Virus record (IMG/VR): IMGVR_UViG_3300042988_001354
Span: 1-41,297 of that record
DNA from: a virus
Strand: one strand, 5' to 3'
DNA: 41,297 nt
The translations under genes and the position numbers were made by a program. The notes below the pieces were generated by a model. The model had not been told where the DNA came from and searched no databases. It was given only the letters and a program-made list of their open reading frames with translations. Below, one piece after another: positions 21,558-29,026 of this stretch (its first letter is position 1; every line of letters starts with the position of its first letter).

Positions 21558-22501
21558 GCAACAAACTGAGGGTCCTCGACGGAGGGAAGAACCTGTTGCC
21601 CTTCACCTTCGGTTCCACTGCCAAGGGCTGGCACGCCATCCAGTCCTTCACCATCTGCCCGAAGGAGTACCAGTTCGCCAAGGTGCGGAAGGTGCGTAGG
21701 CGTCGGGCCTTCCTCCCCGAGCCGCTGAGCATCGGGCTGCTGGTGCACGCTGCTCGTGCCCAGTACCTGCACGACGGATGGAAGGGTGACCGCTGGCGCA
21801 AGGCCATCGAAGAGTACGAGCGGCAGTTCACTGAGCAGGAGGGGGAGAAGCTGGCGCCGGCAGCTCGGAGCATCGCCGTCCAGTGCTTCGAGGCTTACGT
21901 GGCGTACTGGTCCGTGCGTCCCACCTCCACGGTGCTGGCGGTGGAGCACGAGATTCGACCGAAGCCGCTCGTCCCCAACGCTCCCGAGTGGGCGTGGCGT
22001 GGCGCCCGGCTGGACAGCGTGGAGCGGTGGCGCGGGAAGGTGTGGCTGGGGGAGATGAAGACCACCTCCGCATCCTTCGCTAAGGTGGTGGACACGTACA
22101 TGCTGAACGGGCAGACGCTGCTCCAGGCTGCACTGTACGGAGAGGACGAGGCGAAGCAGTTCGGTCCTCTCGGTGGCATCCTCCTCGACGGCATCATCAA
22201 GCCCAGTGGGAACAAGAAGGCGAAGGCAGTGGACAGGGTGCCGCTGCCCATCGACCGGATGCAGCACGCACTGCACTGGTTCCGCCGGGACTTCACCACG
22301 TGGGTGATGCAGTCCCAGCTCATCGATTGGAACAGCACGCCCGAGCGCAGGCCCGTATGCATGAGGAGCTACGGCCCCTGCGAGTTCCGTGACCTCTGCC
22401 TTCGTGGACGTGCGTCGTCCGTCCACTTCGAGTTCCCTGACGGACGCCCGCTGCACCACTGGCAGCCGACGAAGGGGAAGGAGGTTCCCCCGTGGGAGTG
22501 A
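21554..22501 (+). CDS. Cas4/RecB-like PD-(D/E)XK nuclease with Fe-S cysteines
   Basis: This 315-aa protein starts at ATG 21554. The nuclease core is seen as His65 (GLLVHAA), Glu131/133, Asp154 (ARLDSVERW), Glu167-x-Lys169 (WLGEMKTT) and a QAALY motif at about 191-195. One cysteine near the N-terminus (ICPKEY, Cys35) and three near the C-terminus (Cys269, Cys276, Cys282 in CMRSYGPCEFRDLC) match the split 4Fe-4S ligand arrangement of Cas4 and AddB nucleases. It is likely a 5' or 3' DNA exonuclease for recombination or end processing. It sits between the helicase and a Sak4-like annealing protein, a common phage recombination set. Confidence 0.88.
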   Translation: MSNKLRVLDGGKNLLPFTFGSTAKGWHAIQSFTICPKEYQFAKVRKVRRRRAFLPEPLSIGLLVHAARAQYLHDGWKGDRWRKAIEEYERQFTEQEGEKLAPAARSIAVQCFEAYVAYWSVRPTSTVLAVEHEIRPKPLVPNAPEWAWRGARLDSVERWRGKVWLGEMKTTSASFAKVVDTYMLNGQTLLQAALYGEDEAKQFGPLGGILLDGIIKPSGNKKAKAVDRVPLPIDRMQHALHWFRRDFTTWVMQSQLIDWNSTPERRPVCMRSYGPCEFRDLCLRGRASSVHFEFPDGRPLHHWQPTKGKEVPPWE

Positions 22502-22680
22502 TTGCTCGGTTCCGCCAGAAGCTGAAGCGCTGGCTGCTTGGCGTCCCGCCTTACGAGTGGACCTGCATCGAGTGCCAGCAGACCTACTCAGTCTTTGTTC
22601 GTCCACCCTCAACCATCGGCTACTGCGCCGACTGCTTCCTCAACACCCACAACGGAGTGAATCGTGAGAGCGACCGCTGA
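22492..22680 (+). CDS. Zinc-ribbon small protein, 62 aa
   Basis: The start is GTG 22492, overlapping the nuclease gene by 10 nt. The N-terminus is basic (GVIARFRQKLKRWLLG), followed by a four-cysteine ribbon (WTCIECQQTY...GYCADCFLN). Zinc binding is likely. The stop overlaps the next gene by 17 nt. It could be an accessory DNA-binding subunit of the recombination set; the sequence shows no more. Confidence 0.65.
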   Translation: MGVIARFRQKLKRWLLGVPPYEWTCIECQQTYSVFVRPPSTIGYCADCFLNTHNGVNRESDR

Positions 22681-23455
22681 CCAACTGCTGCGAGAGAAGG
22701 TGTACGCCTTCGTGTATGGACCCACGGGGGCGGGGAAGACCCGGCTCATCATGTCCCTGTCCGATGACCCGAAGGGCAAGGACATGGGCTTCATCACCGC
22801 TGAGGCGACGGGCACCACGTCCCTCGCTTCCGCCGGCTACACCAAGACGCCGGTCGAAGTCATCGACCCCGGCTCCGATTGGGAGAGCGTGGTGGAGCTG
22901 ACGGTGAAGACCATCAACGAGTTCGCCAAGGACCCCAACATCAAGGGCATCTGCCTCGACGGGCTCACCGCCCTCTGTGGGCTGGCGGTGGACTCCCTCT
23001 CCGATGGTGGCGGGGAGAAGCAGCTGGGCTGGGATGGGTGGGCGCAGGTGCTGAACGGCTTCCGCCGGATGGAGCGCTCGCTCGACATCGCTTCGATGAA
23101 GTACCACAAGACCTGCGTGATGACGGCGTGGGAGAAGTCCGCCACCTACGAGGACACGATGGCGGGCCGCGTCATCAAGGAGGGGCACCGCCCCCTGCTT
23201 CAGGGACAGGCCAAGGACTGGCTGCCCGGGAAGGTGGACATCATCGCCCGGATGTCCTCGAAGACGACGAAGAAGGCGGTGGGCAAGGAGGTGAAGCGGG
23301 AGTGGAACGGCTTCCTCTACTGCTACGGCACCGACGAGTACCTCGCCAAGACCCGGTGGACCCTGCCTGACCCTGCGCCTGCCGACCTGAAGAAGATTCT
23401 CGGCATCGTCCGGGGTCAGCGGGATTCCATCGTCAAGGCTCGCAAGGAGAAGTAG
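22664..23455 (+). CDS. Sak4-like RecA-fold ATPase, probable single-strand annealing protein
   Basis: The start is GTG 22664, giving 263 aa. Walker A is VYGPTGAGKTR (Lys25), Walker B-like is IKGICLDGLTAL, and a DIASMKYHKTCVMTAWEK segment follows. Size and layout match the phage ATPases called Sak4 or 'phage nucleotide-binding protein' (AAA_24), which promote DNA annealing together with an SSB. The SSB-like gene follows directly, and the Cas4-like nuclease precedes it. Sak4 versus other small RecA-like ATPases cannot be settled by eye. Confidence 0.82.
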   Translation: MRATADQLLREKVYAFVYGPTGAGKTRLIMSLSDDPKGKDMGFITAEATGTTSLASAGYTKTPVEVIDPGSDWESVVELTVKTINEFAKDPNIKGICLDGLTALCGLAVDSLSDGGGEKQLGWDGWAQVLNGFRRMERSLDIASMKYHKTCVMTAWEKSATYEDTMAGRVIKEGHRPLLQGQAKDWLPGKVDIIARMSSKTTKKAVGKEVKREWNGFLYCYGTDEYLAKTRWTLPDPAPADLKKILGIVRGQRDSIVKARKEK

Positions 23456-23467
23456 AAGTCTATCTCT

Positions 23468-23486
23468 TCCCAGCATACCGCTGGGA
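23468..23486 (+). promoter_or_regulatory. Small hairpin before the SSB-like gene
   Basis: TCCCAGC/GCTGGGA (23468-23474 with 23480-23486) with a 5-nt loop. A CCGGACAGGGGC leader-like segment and an AGGAGC ribosome site follow before ATG 23525. There is no U-run. Confidence 0.5.
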
Positions 23487-23524
23487 CAACCCGCCCCGGA
23501 CAGGGGCAAACAACAGGAGCAGTC

Positions 23525-24301
23525 ATGCCGAAGGGTGAAGCGCGTCGCAATTCCTACAAGCCCGGAGTCCCCCGCCCCAAGTTCATCCCCGCTGAGGAGG
23601 GGGACTACGACTTGGAGCTGACCGACTTCGGGAAGCCTGGCCTCGCTGGCTGGAAGGTCAGCAACCCGAAGAAGTTCCCCAACCGGATGGTCCGCTTCAC
23701 CCTGCTCGGCACCGAGGATGAGGTGAGCGGCAAGGAGAAGACGGTGGTGGAGTTCTTCTCCGCCAGCCCCGGGGCCTTCTTCAAGGTGGCGGACTACGCC
23801 GCTGCCATCGAGTACCCGGTGGAGATGAACCTTCCCACCCCCGAGTCCCCCAAGGACACGGCGGCGGTGAAGGAGTGCTGCTCCGCCATCGACGCGCTGC
23901 TGGAGTGGGCGAAGGAGAACGCCGCGGTGGTGAAGGCGCACGTCACCATCGAGGAGTACAAGGGCAAGGACAACAACCGCATCTCCGAGTGGCTGACCCC
24001 CGACGCCGCCAGCGCTGAGGCTGAGCCGGCGGATGAGGACGACGCCACCGAGGACGAGGAGGAGGTGAACGAGGACAGCGAGCAGGACGAGGACGAGGAC
24101 GCCGACGAGGATTCGGACGGCGATGACGACAACGACGATTCGGATGAGTCCGACGAGGACGAGGCCGATGACGACGAGGAGGAGGCTCCCGTGAAGAGCA
24201 AGTCCAAGGTCAAGCCCGGCGCCAAGGTGCTGCCGCTTGGCTCGAAGAAGGCGCCGCCCTTCCCCCCGAAGGGGAAGACGGCGAAGGGCAAGAAGAAGTA
24301 G
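23525..24301 (+). CDS. SSB-like protein (DUF669-like) with very acidic tail, 258 aa
   Basis: The start is ATG 23525 with AGGAGCAG upstream. The N-terminal about 150 residues (FIPAEEGDYDLELTDFGKPG; FPNRMVRFTLLG; TVVEFFSASP) have the beta layout of phage single-strand DNA-binding proteins of the DUF669 type. Residues of about 160-225 are an extreme Asp/Glu run, then a Lys/Pro-rich basic tail (KSKSKVKPGAKVLPLG... GKTAKGKKK). SSB proteins use acidic tails to recruit partners, but this one is much longer and is capped by a basic end. Position after Sak4 fits. Confidence 0.78.
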   Translation: MPKGEARRNSYKPGVPRPKFIPAEEGDYDLELTDFGKPGLAGWKVSNPKKFPNRMVRFTLLGTEDEVSGKEKTVVEFFSASPGAFFKVADYAAAIEYPVEMNLPTPESPKDTAAVKECCSAIDALLEWAKENAAVVKAHVTIEEYKGKDNNRISEWLTPDAASAEAEPADEDDATEDEEEVNEDSEQDEDEDADEDSDGDDDNDDSDESDEDEADDDEEEAPVKSKSKVKPGAKVLPLGSKKAPPFPPKGKTAKGKKK

Positions 24302-24495
24302 GCTGCGCTAGCCTCTGAGGCGCGAGAGGGGGGCGCTCACCACGCCCCCACCTGTCCCCGGCCCGTGCCCGTGTCCGGTTCAGCGCTGACGGCACCCTTC
24401 GGGGTGCATCGCTTCCTAGGACAGTTGAAGTGAATCTCCCCCAAGGTTAGAAGTGAATCTCCGGTTGGACGCCGGAACGAAAGGACAGGTGCATC
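24302..24495 (+). promoter_or_regulatory. Structured intergenic region with two hairpins and a leader
   Basis: No gene is seen in these 194 nt. GGGGGCG/CGCCCCC (24329-24335 with 24343-24349) lies after the SSB-like gene. GCACCC-UUCG-GGGTGC (24392-24407) has an extra-stable tetraloop. Direct repeats follow at 24427-24462, then AAAGGACAGGTGCA (24480-24493) immediately before ATG 24496, as before the peptide at 14889. Confidence 0.65.
24427..24462. repeat. Two 13-bp direct repeats, period 23 bp
   Basis: GAAGTGAATCTCC occurs at 24427-24439 and 24450-24462. The period equals that of the repeats at 13752-13788, although the sequences differ. They are candidates for regulator binding; no clear promoter is seen. 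Confidence 0.7.
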
Positions 24496-25050
24496 ATGGC
24501 TGCGAAGAAGCTGGTGGTGGCTGGCAAGTCGAAGAAGGCTGAGATGGTGAAGGCTCCGACTGCGAAGATGCAGATTCGTGAGGCGGTGGACTCGGTGACG
24601 ACAGGCTTCAGGACGGTGGCGGCGCTGCTCTCGCAGGACCTCAAGCCCGCCCCCCTCGCCATCGTCTACCAGGCCATCGACAAGGACTGGAAGAAGGTCA
24701 TCGAGGGGCTGCGTGCCGAAGCGAGGGCTCAGCTGCTCGCCTTGGCGGAGGAGCAGGGAGAGCAGCAAGACAACGGCTGTGACTTCACCCTCTCCGTGCA
24801 GGCAGGCGAGTCCGAGTACGTGGTGACCAAGCGTGCGGCCCTCTCGAAGATGCCGGACGCCGACAGGCTGCGCGAGCTGTGTGCTCAGAAGGGCATCGCC
24901 TGGGACGAACTCACCACCCCGGTGGTGACGTACACGCTGGACCCGCTGAAGCTGGACCTGGCCGTCAGCAAGGGGTTGCTCACCCGAGCCGATGTGGAGG
25001 CGTGCCGCAAGGCGCAGCCCGTACAGCTGCTGGTGTCCGAAGCGGAGTAG
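24496..25050 (+). CDS. Hypothetical protein, 184 aa
   Basis: The start ATG 24496 follows the AAAGGACAGGTGCA leader. A Lys-rich N-terminus (AAKKLVVAGKSKKAEMVKAP) leads to a helical segment (IREAVDSVTTGFRTVAALLS; YQAIDKDWKKVIEGLRAEAR) and a mixed C-terminal domain (YTLDPLKLDLAVSKGLLTRA). No enzyme motif is visible. It lies between SSB-like and polymerase genes and ends at a strong terminator, so a replication accessory role is plausible by context only. Confidence 0.72.
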   Translation: MAAKKLVVAGKSKKAEMVKAPTAKMQIREAVDSVTTGFRTVAALLSQDLKPAPLAIVYQAIDKDWKKVIEGLRAEARAQLLALAEEQGEQQDNGCDFTLSVQAGESEYVVTKRAALSKMPDADRLRELCAQKGIAWDELTTPVVTYTLDPLKLDLAVSKGLLTRADVEACRKAQPVQLLVSEAE

Positions 25051-25060
25051 TGCAGCACCG

Positions 25061-25117
25061 GAGCCCCGCCGGCAGGCATCCCCCCTTCCACTGCCGGCGA
25101 GGCTCTTTTTCTTTTCT
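25061..25117 (+). terminator. Strong intrinsic terminator
   Basis: GAGCC plus GCCGGCAG (25061-25075) pairs with CTGCCGGC plus GGCTC (25091-25105), interrupted by a 2x2 internal loop, with a 15-nt apical loop, followed by TTTTTCTTTT (25106-25115). It ends the 184-aa gene transcript. No clear promoter is seen in the short gap before the next gene. Confidence 0.92.
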
Positions 25118-25131
25118 CCAGTGGAGTCCTC

Positions 25132-25206
25132 ATGGTCTTTGACCTCATCGGCTGGTGCCTGTGCGCCGGCTTCGTCTTCGCAGTTGGCCTCTGGCAGAGC
25201 GAGTAA
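25132..25206 (+). CDS. 24-aa single-pass membrane peptide (second)
   Basis: ATG 25132 to TAA 25206 encodes MVFDLIGWCLCAGFVFAVGL plus WQSE. It is one hydrophobic helix with two cysteines and a GGAG ribosome site about 6 nt upstream. The next gene's ribosome site overlaps its stop (TAAGGAG). Its length is the same as the peptide at 14889, but the sequences are not related. Function is unknown. Confidence 0.5.
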   Translation: MVFDLIGWCLCAGFVFAVGLWQSE

Positions 25207-25217
25207 GGAGAACGGAC

Positions 25218-25874
25218 ATGGCTGCATCACAGAAGGACGCACGCATCTGGGCCGCTGACTACTTCCGTGACAACCCGGGGTCCTCAATCGACGACTGCTG
25301 CCGTGCAGCGGACGCCGCTGGGCTGCCCCTTCACAAGAGCACTGCCGCCCAGGTGAGGCGGGTGGTGCTGGAGGCGCTCGTGACTGCGCACAATCACGCC
25401 AACGACTTGGCGATTCGCCCGAAGTTCCTTCAGGTGGAGGTGGAGCTGCCGGAGCAGCCGAAGCAGGACCGGAGCAGGGAGGCGCGCATCGCCTTCGTGA
25501 ACGAGCTGCTGGACAAGGACCCCGGGCTGCACCCTGACCAGCTGAAGTTCCACCTCCGGGAGAAGTTTGACAAGACGCTGGACGCCGCCTACCTCTACGA
25601 GGTGTGCCGCCTTGCGCGAGAGGTACACGGGCTCCCTCAGATTCCCACCCGTGTGGACGAGGACGGACGAGCCAGCCCCGGGCCGGTGCCCATGCCGGTG
25701 GGTGTGCCCGTTCCCGCACCCGACCCGGTGGAGGCAGCGGTGCGCATCCTCGTCCAGAAGCTGAAGGAGATGTCCTTGGACTTCTCCGAGTTCAACCTGA
25801 GGGTGAACGAGGAGTGGGTGGCTGAGTACTCCTTCACCCGGAAGTACTCCGGGAAGGGGAAGGTGACGCTGTGA
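25218..25874 (+). CDS. Hypothetical protein upstream of DNA polymerase, 218 aa
   Basis: The start chosen is ATG 25218 (MAASQKDARIWAADYFRDNP), with TAAGGAG upstream; earlier in-frame starts overlap the membrane peptide. Two similar helical domains appear: residues 1-60 (ADYFRDNPGSSIDDCCRAAD...TAAQVRRVVLEAL) and 85-130 (VNELLDKDPGLHPDQLKFHL), both reminiscent of small winged-helix-like DNA-binding folds. A Pro/Val-rich linker and a C-terminal helix-strand part follow. It is translationally coupled to the polymerase (GTGA overlap). A polymerase accessory or DNA-binding role is inferred. Confidence 0.68.
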   Translation: MAASQKDARIWAADYFRDNPGSSIDDCCRAADAAGLPLHKSTAAQVRRVVLEALVTAHNHANDLAIRPKFLQVEVELPEQPKQDRSREARIAFVNELLDKDPGLHPDQLKFHLREKFDKTLDAAYLYEVCRLAREVHGLPQIPTRVDEDGRASPGPVPMPVGVPVPAPDPVEAAVRILVQKLKEMSLDFSEFNLRVNEEWVAEYSFTRKYSGKGKVTL

Positions 25875-28492
25875 GCGGCTCGACCTACGACGCCAGGGCT
25901 TGCGGTGCGCTGTGCCGGGCCTGTCCCAGGAAGGGGCAGACGCCTGTCCCTCCCAGCGGTAGGCCCGGAGCCCGGGTGGCGTGGGTCGGGCAGGAGCCCA
26001 ACATCCAAGAGGTCCGCTCAGCTGCTGTGCTGGGCGGGCCTGCCGGAGTGCGGCTCACCAAGATGTGGGAGTACGCCTGCCAGCAGGCAGGGCAGGACAT
26101 CCCTCGCAAGGACATCTGGGTCACCAATGCCGTCCTCTGCCCTGCCGTCACCCCTTCGGAGAAGGAGGCGAGGGTGGCCGCTGATTGCTGCCGGCCCCGG
26201 CTGGAGCGGGAGGTGGCCCAGTTGAAGCCCAACGCCGGCATCCTGCTCATGGGGAAGTGGGCGGCGTACTCCGTGCTCGGCTCGGAGAAGGGCATCGCCA
26301 AGCTCATGGGCTTCCACGTGCGCCGGAAGTCCCTGCTCAAGCGGTGGGCCATGCCCGTCCTCCACCCGGGGTACACCTTCGCCCAGCCGGCAGGGCTCGG
26401 CCCCTTGCAGGCGCACCTCGAAGGCTTCGTGCGCCGGATGGTGAACGGGCTCCCGCCCAAGCCTGCCCTGTACGCCAACCCTTCCGCGGAGGACCTGCGC
26501 GGACTCATCGCTGAGTGCAAGCACCGGGGCCTGGCCTTCTCCATCGACGTGGAGGCGCGCCCCCCGGAGCGTGGCCCCCGGGAGTGGGCACTCCTCCCCC
26601 AGTGGGCACGGCTGCGCTCCATCGGAGCGGGCGCCGACATCGGCAGCGGGGTGGGGATGAGCTGGATGTACCCCTGCTCCCGTGAAGTCCTCACCCTGCT
26701 GAAGGAGGCAGTGAGGGACCCCAAGCTGGTGAAGCTGTACATGAACGGCTGGCAGTACGACATCCCCCTGCTGGAGAGGTACGGCTTCGAGCACCGGGGT
26801 GTCATCCACGACATCAAGCAGGGGAGGCGGGCACTCTCGTCCACCTCGAAGCTGGGCCTCGCTGCGCAGGCCGGCTTCTACCTCGACTGTGGACCCTGGA
26901 AAGCGGAAGCCACCCACGACTACGACGATGAGGGTGGCGACGACATGAAGGGCCTGCTGGTGGACGCCAGCCGTATCCCCCGGAAGAAGCTCCTGCTCTA
27001 CAACGCTGAGGACACGGTGCGTGCGGCGCAGATTCGGACCAACCACATCCGGGAGATGCGCGCCGACAAGACGGACAAGGCCCGGGTGCTCCGTCTGTAC
27101 CAGCAACAGCTGCGCCTGGCACGGCACGCCTCTGCGCAGATGTTCCTCCACGGGTTCCCCATCGATGAGCAGCGCCGGCGCTCCCTGTCCAAGGAGCTGC
27201 TCGGCCTCTCCCGTGAGCGGTCTTCCGAGCTGGCCCGAGCGCTCCGTCCCTTCGCCAAGGTGAAGGTGCTGGAGCCGGGGGAGAAGGGGGACAAGTTCAA
27301 GGGGATGTTCCGCATCTCCCTCTCCGGCGGGGTGAACGAGAACGACCTGCGCGGGCTGCTCTTCCACGAGTGTGCGCGCAAGGGCATCAAGTCCTTCGAG
27401 CTGGAAGTCCCCCTCTCGGACAAGTGCCGCACCGACACCGGCCAGGCAGCGGTGAACAAGCGGGCGCTGCTCTACCTCATGGCGGCAGGCAACGTGCCCG
27501 AGGAGGCCAAGCGCATCATCCGCCTGGCGTGGATGGTGGATGCCCCCCTCAAGGCCCGCTCCACCTACGTGGAGTCGGACAAGGTGCTCAGCGCCATCGG
27601 CCCTGACGGGAGAGTGCACGCCTCCCACAACTCGGACGGCACGGAGACGGGTCGCTTCACCTGCTCGAAGCCCAACCTCTACAACCTGAGCGAGCAGAAG
27701 AAGGCGGAGGAGGGGGCTCTCGGAGGGGACCTCCCCAACATCCGGGATATGTACGTGGCCCCTCCCGGGTACCGCATCATCCACCGTGACTTCTCTCAGC
27801 TGGAGCTGGAGGTGATGGCGGATGTGACGGAGGACCAGCTCCTCCGCCGGATGCTCTCCACTGGAGATGCGCACACCGCCCGTGTGCACGAGTGGTTCGG
27901 CATCCCCCACGGGCAGCCCGTGCCGAAGATGCTCCGCCGGCAGGGGAAGGTGGTGGGCTTCAACGCCCAGTACGGAGGCGGCGCCGAGTCGGTGTACCTC
28001 TCGGTGCTGGAGCAGATTCCCGAAGCGGACTTCGAGGACATCGCTGCGCTCCACGCCACCTTCGCGGAAAAGCACGTGGGCATCCGCGAGCACTGGGAGT
28101 CCACCGTCGCCTTCGCAGAGACGCACGGGTACCAGTACACCCGCATCATGGACCGCCGCATCTACTACCCGCCGGGCTTCCCCCTGAAGCCCACCGAAAC
28201 CTCGAACTACCCCATCCAAGGCACGGCGGCGGACATCGCCAACTGCTCGATGGTGGGGAAGGAGGAAGCGGACTTCGCGCAGTCCATGCTGGGCAGGCTG
28301 AAGAAGTACTTCCCGAAGGCGTGGCTGGCGATGCACACCTACGATTCCTTCGACATCATCGCGCCGAAGGCAGAGGCGGAGGCCATCGACAAGATGATGG
28401 ACGAGTGCATGAGCGGTCCCTGGCGCATCGGGAAGCAGCATCGCCGTTACCGTTCGGACGGGAAGATTGGACAGAGGTGGAGTGAGGTCTAG
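25871..28492 (+). CDS. Family A DNA polymerase with N-terminal UDG-like domain, 873 aa
   Basis: The start is GTG 25871. Residues 10-170 look like a family-4 uracil-DNA glycosylase: Cys15, Cys18, Cys90 and Cys106 fit Fe-S ligands, with GQEPNIQE, VTNAVLCP and VLHPGY in order. A 3'-5' exonuclease follows: Asp226/Glu228 (SIDVE), Asp297 (NGWQYDIP) and Tyr377-x3-Asp381. The polymerase part has motif A IHRDFSQLELE (Asp640), motif B RRQGKVVGFNAQYG (Lys693) and motif C HTYDSFD (Asp825-Ser826), where family A enzymes normally have Asp-Glu. The same fusion type is known from phage SPO1 polymerase. It is the replicative polymerase; whether the UDG part is active is uncertain because GQEPN and HPG differ from the usual motifs. 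Confidence 0.92.
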   Translation: MSGSTYDARACGALCRACPRKGQTPVPPSGRPGARVAWVGQEPNIQEVRSAAVLGGPAGVRLTKMWEYACQQAGQDIPRKDIWVTNAVLCPAVTPSEKEARVAADCCRPRLEREVAQLKPNAGILLMGKWAAYSVLGSEKGIAKLMGFHVRRKSLLKRWAMPVLHPGYTFAQPAGLGPLQAHLEGFVRRMVNGLPPKPALYANPSAEDLRGLIAECKHRGLAFSIDVEARPPERGPREWALLPQWARLRSIGAGADIGSGVGMSWMYPCSREVLTLLKEAVRDPKLVKLYMNGWQYDIPLLERYGFEHRGVIHDIKQGRRALSSTSKLGLAAQAGFYLDCGPWKAEATHDYDDEGGDDMKGLLVDASRIPRKKLLLYNAEDTVRAAQIRTNHIREMRADKTDKARVLRLYQQQLRLARHASAQMFLHGFPIDEQRRRSLSKELLGLSRERSSELARALRPFAKVKVLEPGEKGDKFKGMFRISLSGGVNENDLRGLLFHECARKGIKSFELEVPLSDKCRTDTGQAAVNKRALLYLMAAGNVPEEAKRIIRLAWMVDAPLKARSTYVESDKVLSAIGPDGRVHASHNSDGTETGRFTCSKPNLYNLSEQKKAEEGALGGDLPNIRDMYVAPPGYRIIHRDFSQLELEVMADVTEDQLLRRMLSTGDAHTARVHEWFGIPHGQPVPKMLRRQGKVVGFNAQYGGGAESVYLSVLEQIPEADFEDIAALHATFAEKHVGIREHWESTVAFAETHGYQYTRIMDRRIYYPPGFPLKPTETSNYPIQGTAADIANCSMVGKEEADFAQSMLGRLKKYFPKAWLAMHTYDSFDIIAPKAEAEAIDKMMDECMSGPWRIGKQHRRYRSDGKIGQRWSEV

Positions 28493-28600
28493 CCACTGGA
28501 CAACCGAGCCGTCAGGCGGCAGACAGCCTGTGCCGTAGATTCACGAACGCGTGCACCATCGTGGTTAGGACGAGGGCGTAGCAACCACGGAGGTCACCCC

Positions 28601-28981
28601 ATGACACGCAGGGAACGAGAGATGCTGAAGCGAATGGTGATGAAGTCGGAGATGACGAACATGAAGAAGCGGCAGGCGGCAGTCCGTGCGAAGTGCATCG
28701 ACTGCACGGTGAACAAGGTGCGCGCACGCCGGGCGATTCGGTGTGCGGAGTGCCAGGAGGCGTTCCGCCGGATGTCGATGAAGCGGAACAACACCAAGTG
28801 GCGGAAGCGGAAGGCGCTGGGGAGGGCGCAGCACCGCGTTACCTACCGTGGCCGGCTGACAGAGTGGGCCAAGGCACACCCGGCGGACGCGATGAGGCTG
28901 GCCCGGCAGCTGAAGACTCCGGCGATGGAGCTGGAGAGACTGAAGAAGCTCTTGACTCCGAAGCTGGCTAAGGCCGCGTGA
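28601..28981 (+). CDS. Very basic zinc-binding-like protein, 126 aa
   Basis: The start is ATG 28601 with GGAGGT upstream. Highly basic helices flank a four-cysteine motif (KCIDCTVNKVRARRAIRCAEC). The sequence is full of Lys/Arg (MKRNNTKWRKRKALGRAQHR). Probably it binds DNA or RNA through a zinc knuckle. No family is recognised. The 108 nt before it (28493-28600) hold no clear gene or strong hairpin. It ends just before the SD-sequestering hairpin of the next gene. Confidence 0.7.
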   Translation: MTRREREMLKRMVMKSEMTNMKKRQAAVRAKCIDCTVNKVRARRAIRCAECQEAFRRMSMKRNNTKWRKRKALGRAQHRVTYRGRLTEWAKAHPADAMRLARQLKTPAMELERLKKLLTPKLAKAA

Positions 28982-28990
28982 ATCTTGCAT

Positions 28991-29021
28991 CCTCTGGGGG
29001 GTATCTCCTACCCCCTGGAGG
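28991..29021 (+). promoter_or_regulatory. Hairpin that covers a ribosome-binding site
   Basis: GGGGGTA/TACCCCC (28997-29003 with 29009-29015) is extended by CCTC/GAGG (28991-28994 with 29018-29021). The GAGG arm is part of the GGAGG ribosome site that serves ATG 29027. Folding would hide it, so translation may depend on unfolding or on translation running through from upstream. No U-run. Confidence 0.65.
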
Positions 29022-29026
29022 GTTGC

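Noticed and set aside
26018-28441. An 807-codon minus-strand frame opposite the DNA polymerase
   Set aside because: Antisense shadow; polymerase motifs prove the plus-strand reading.
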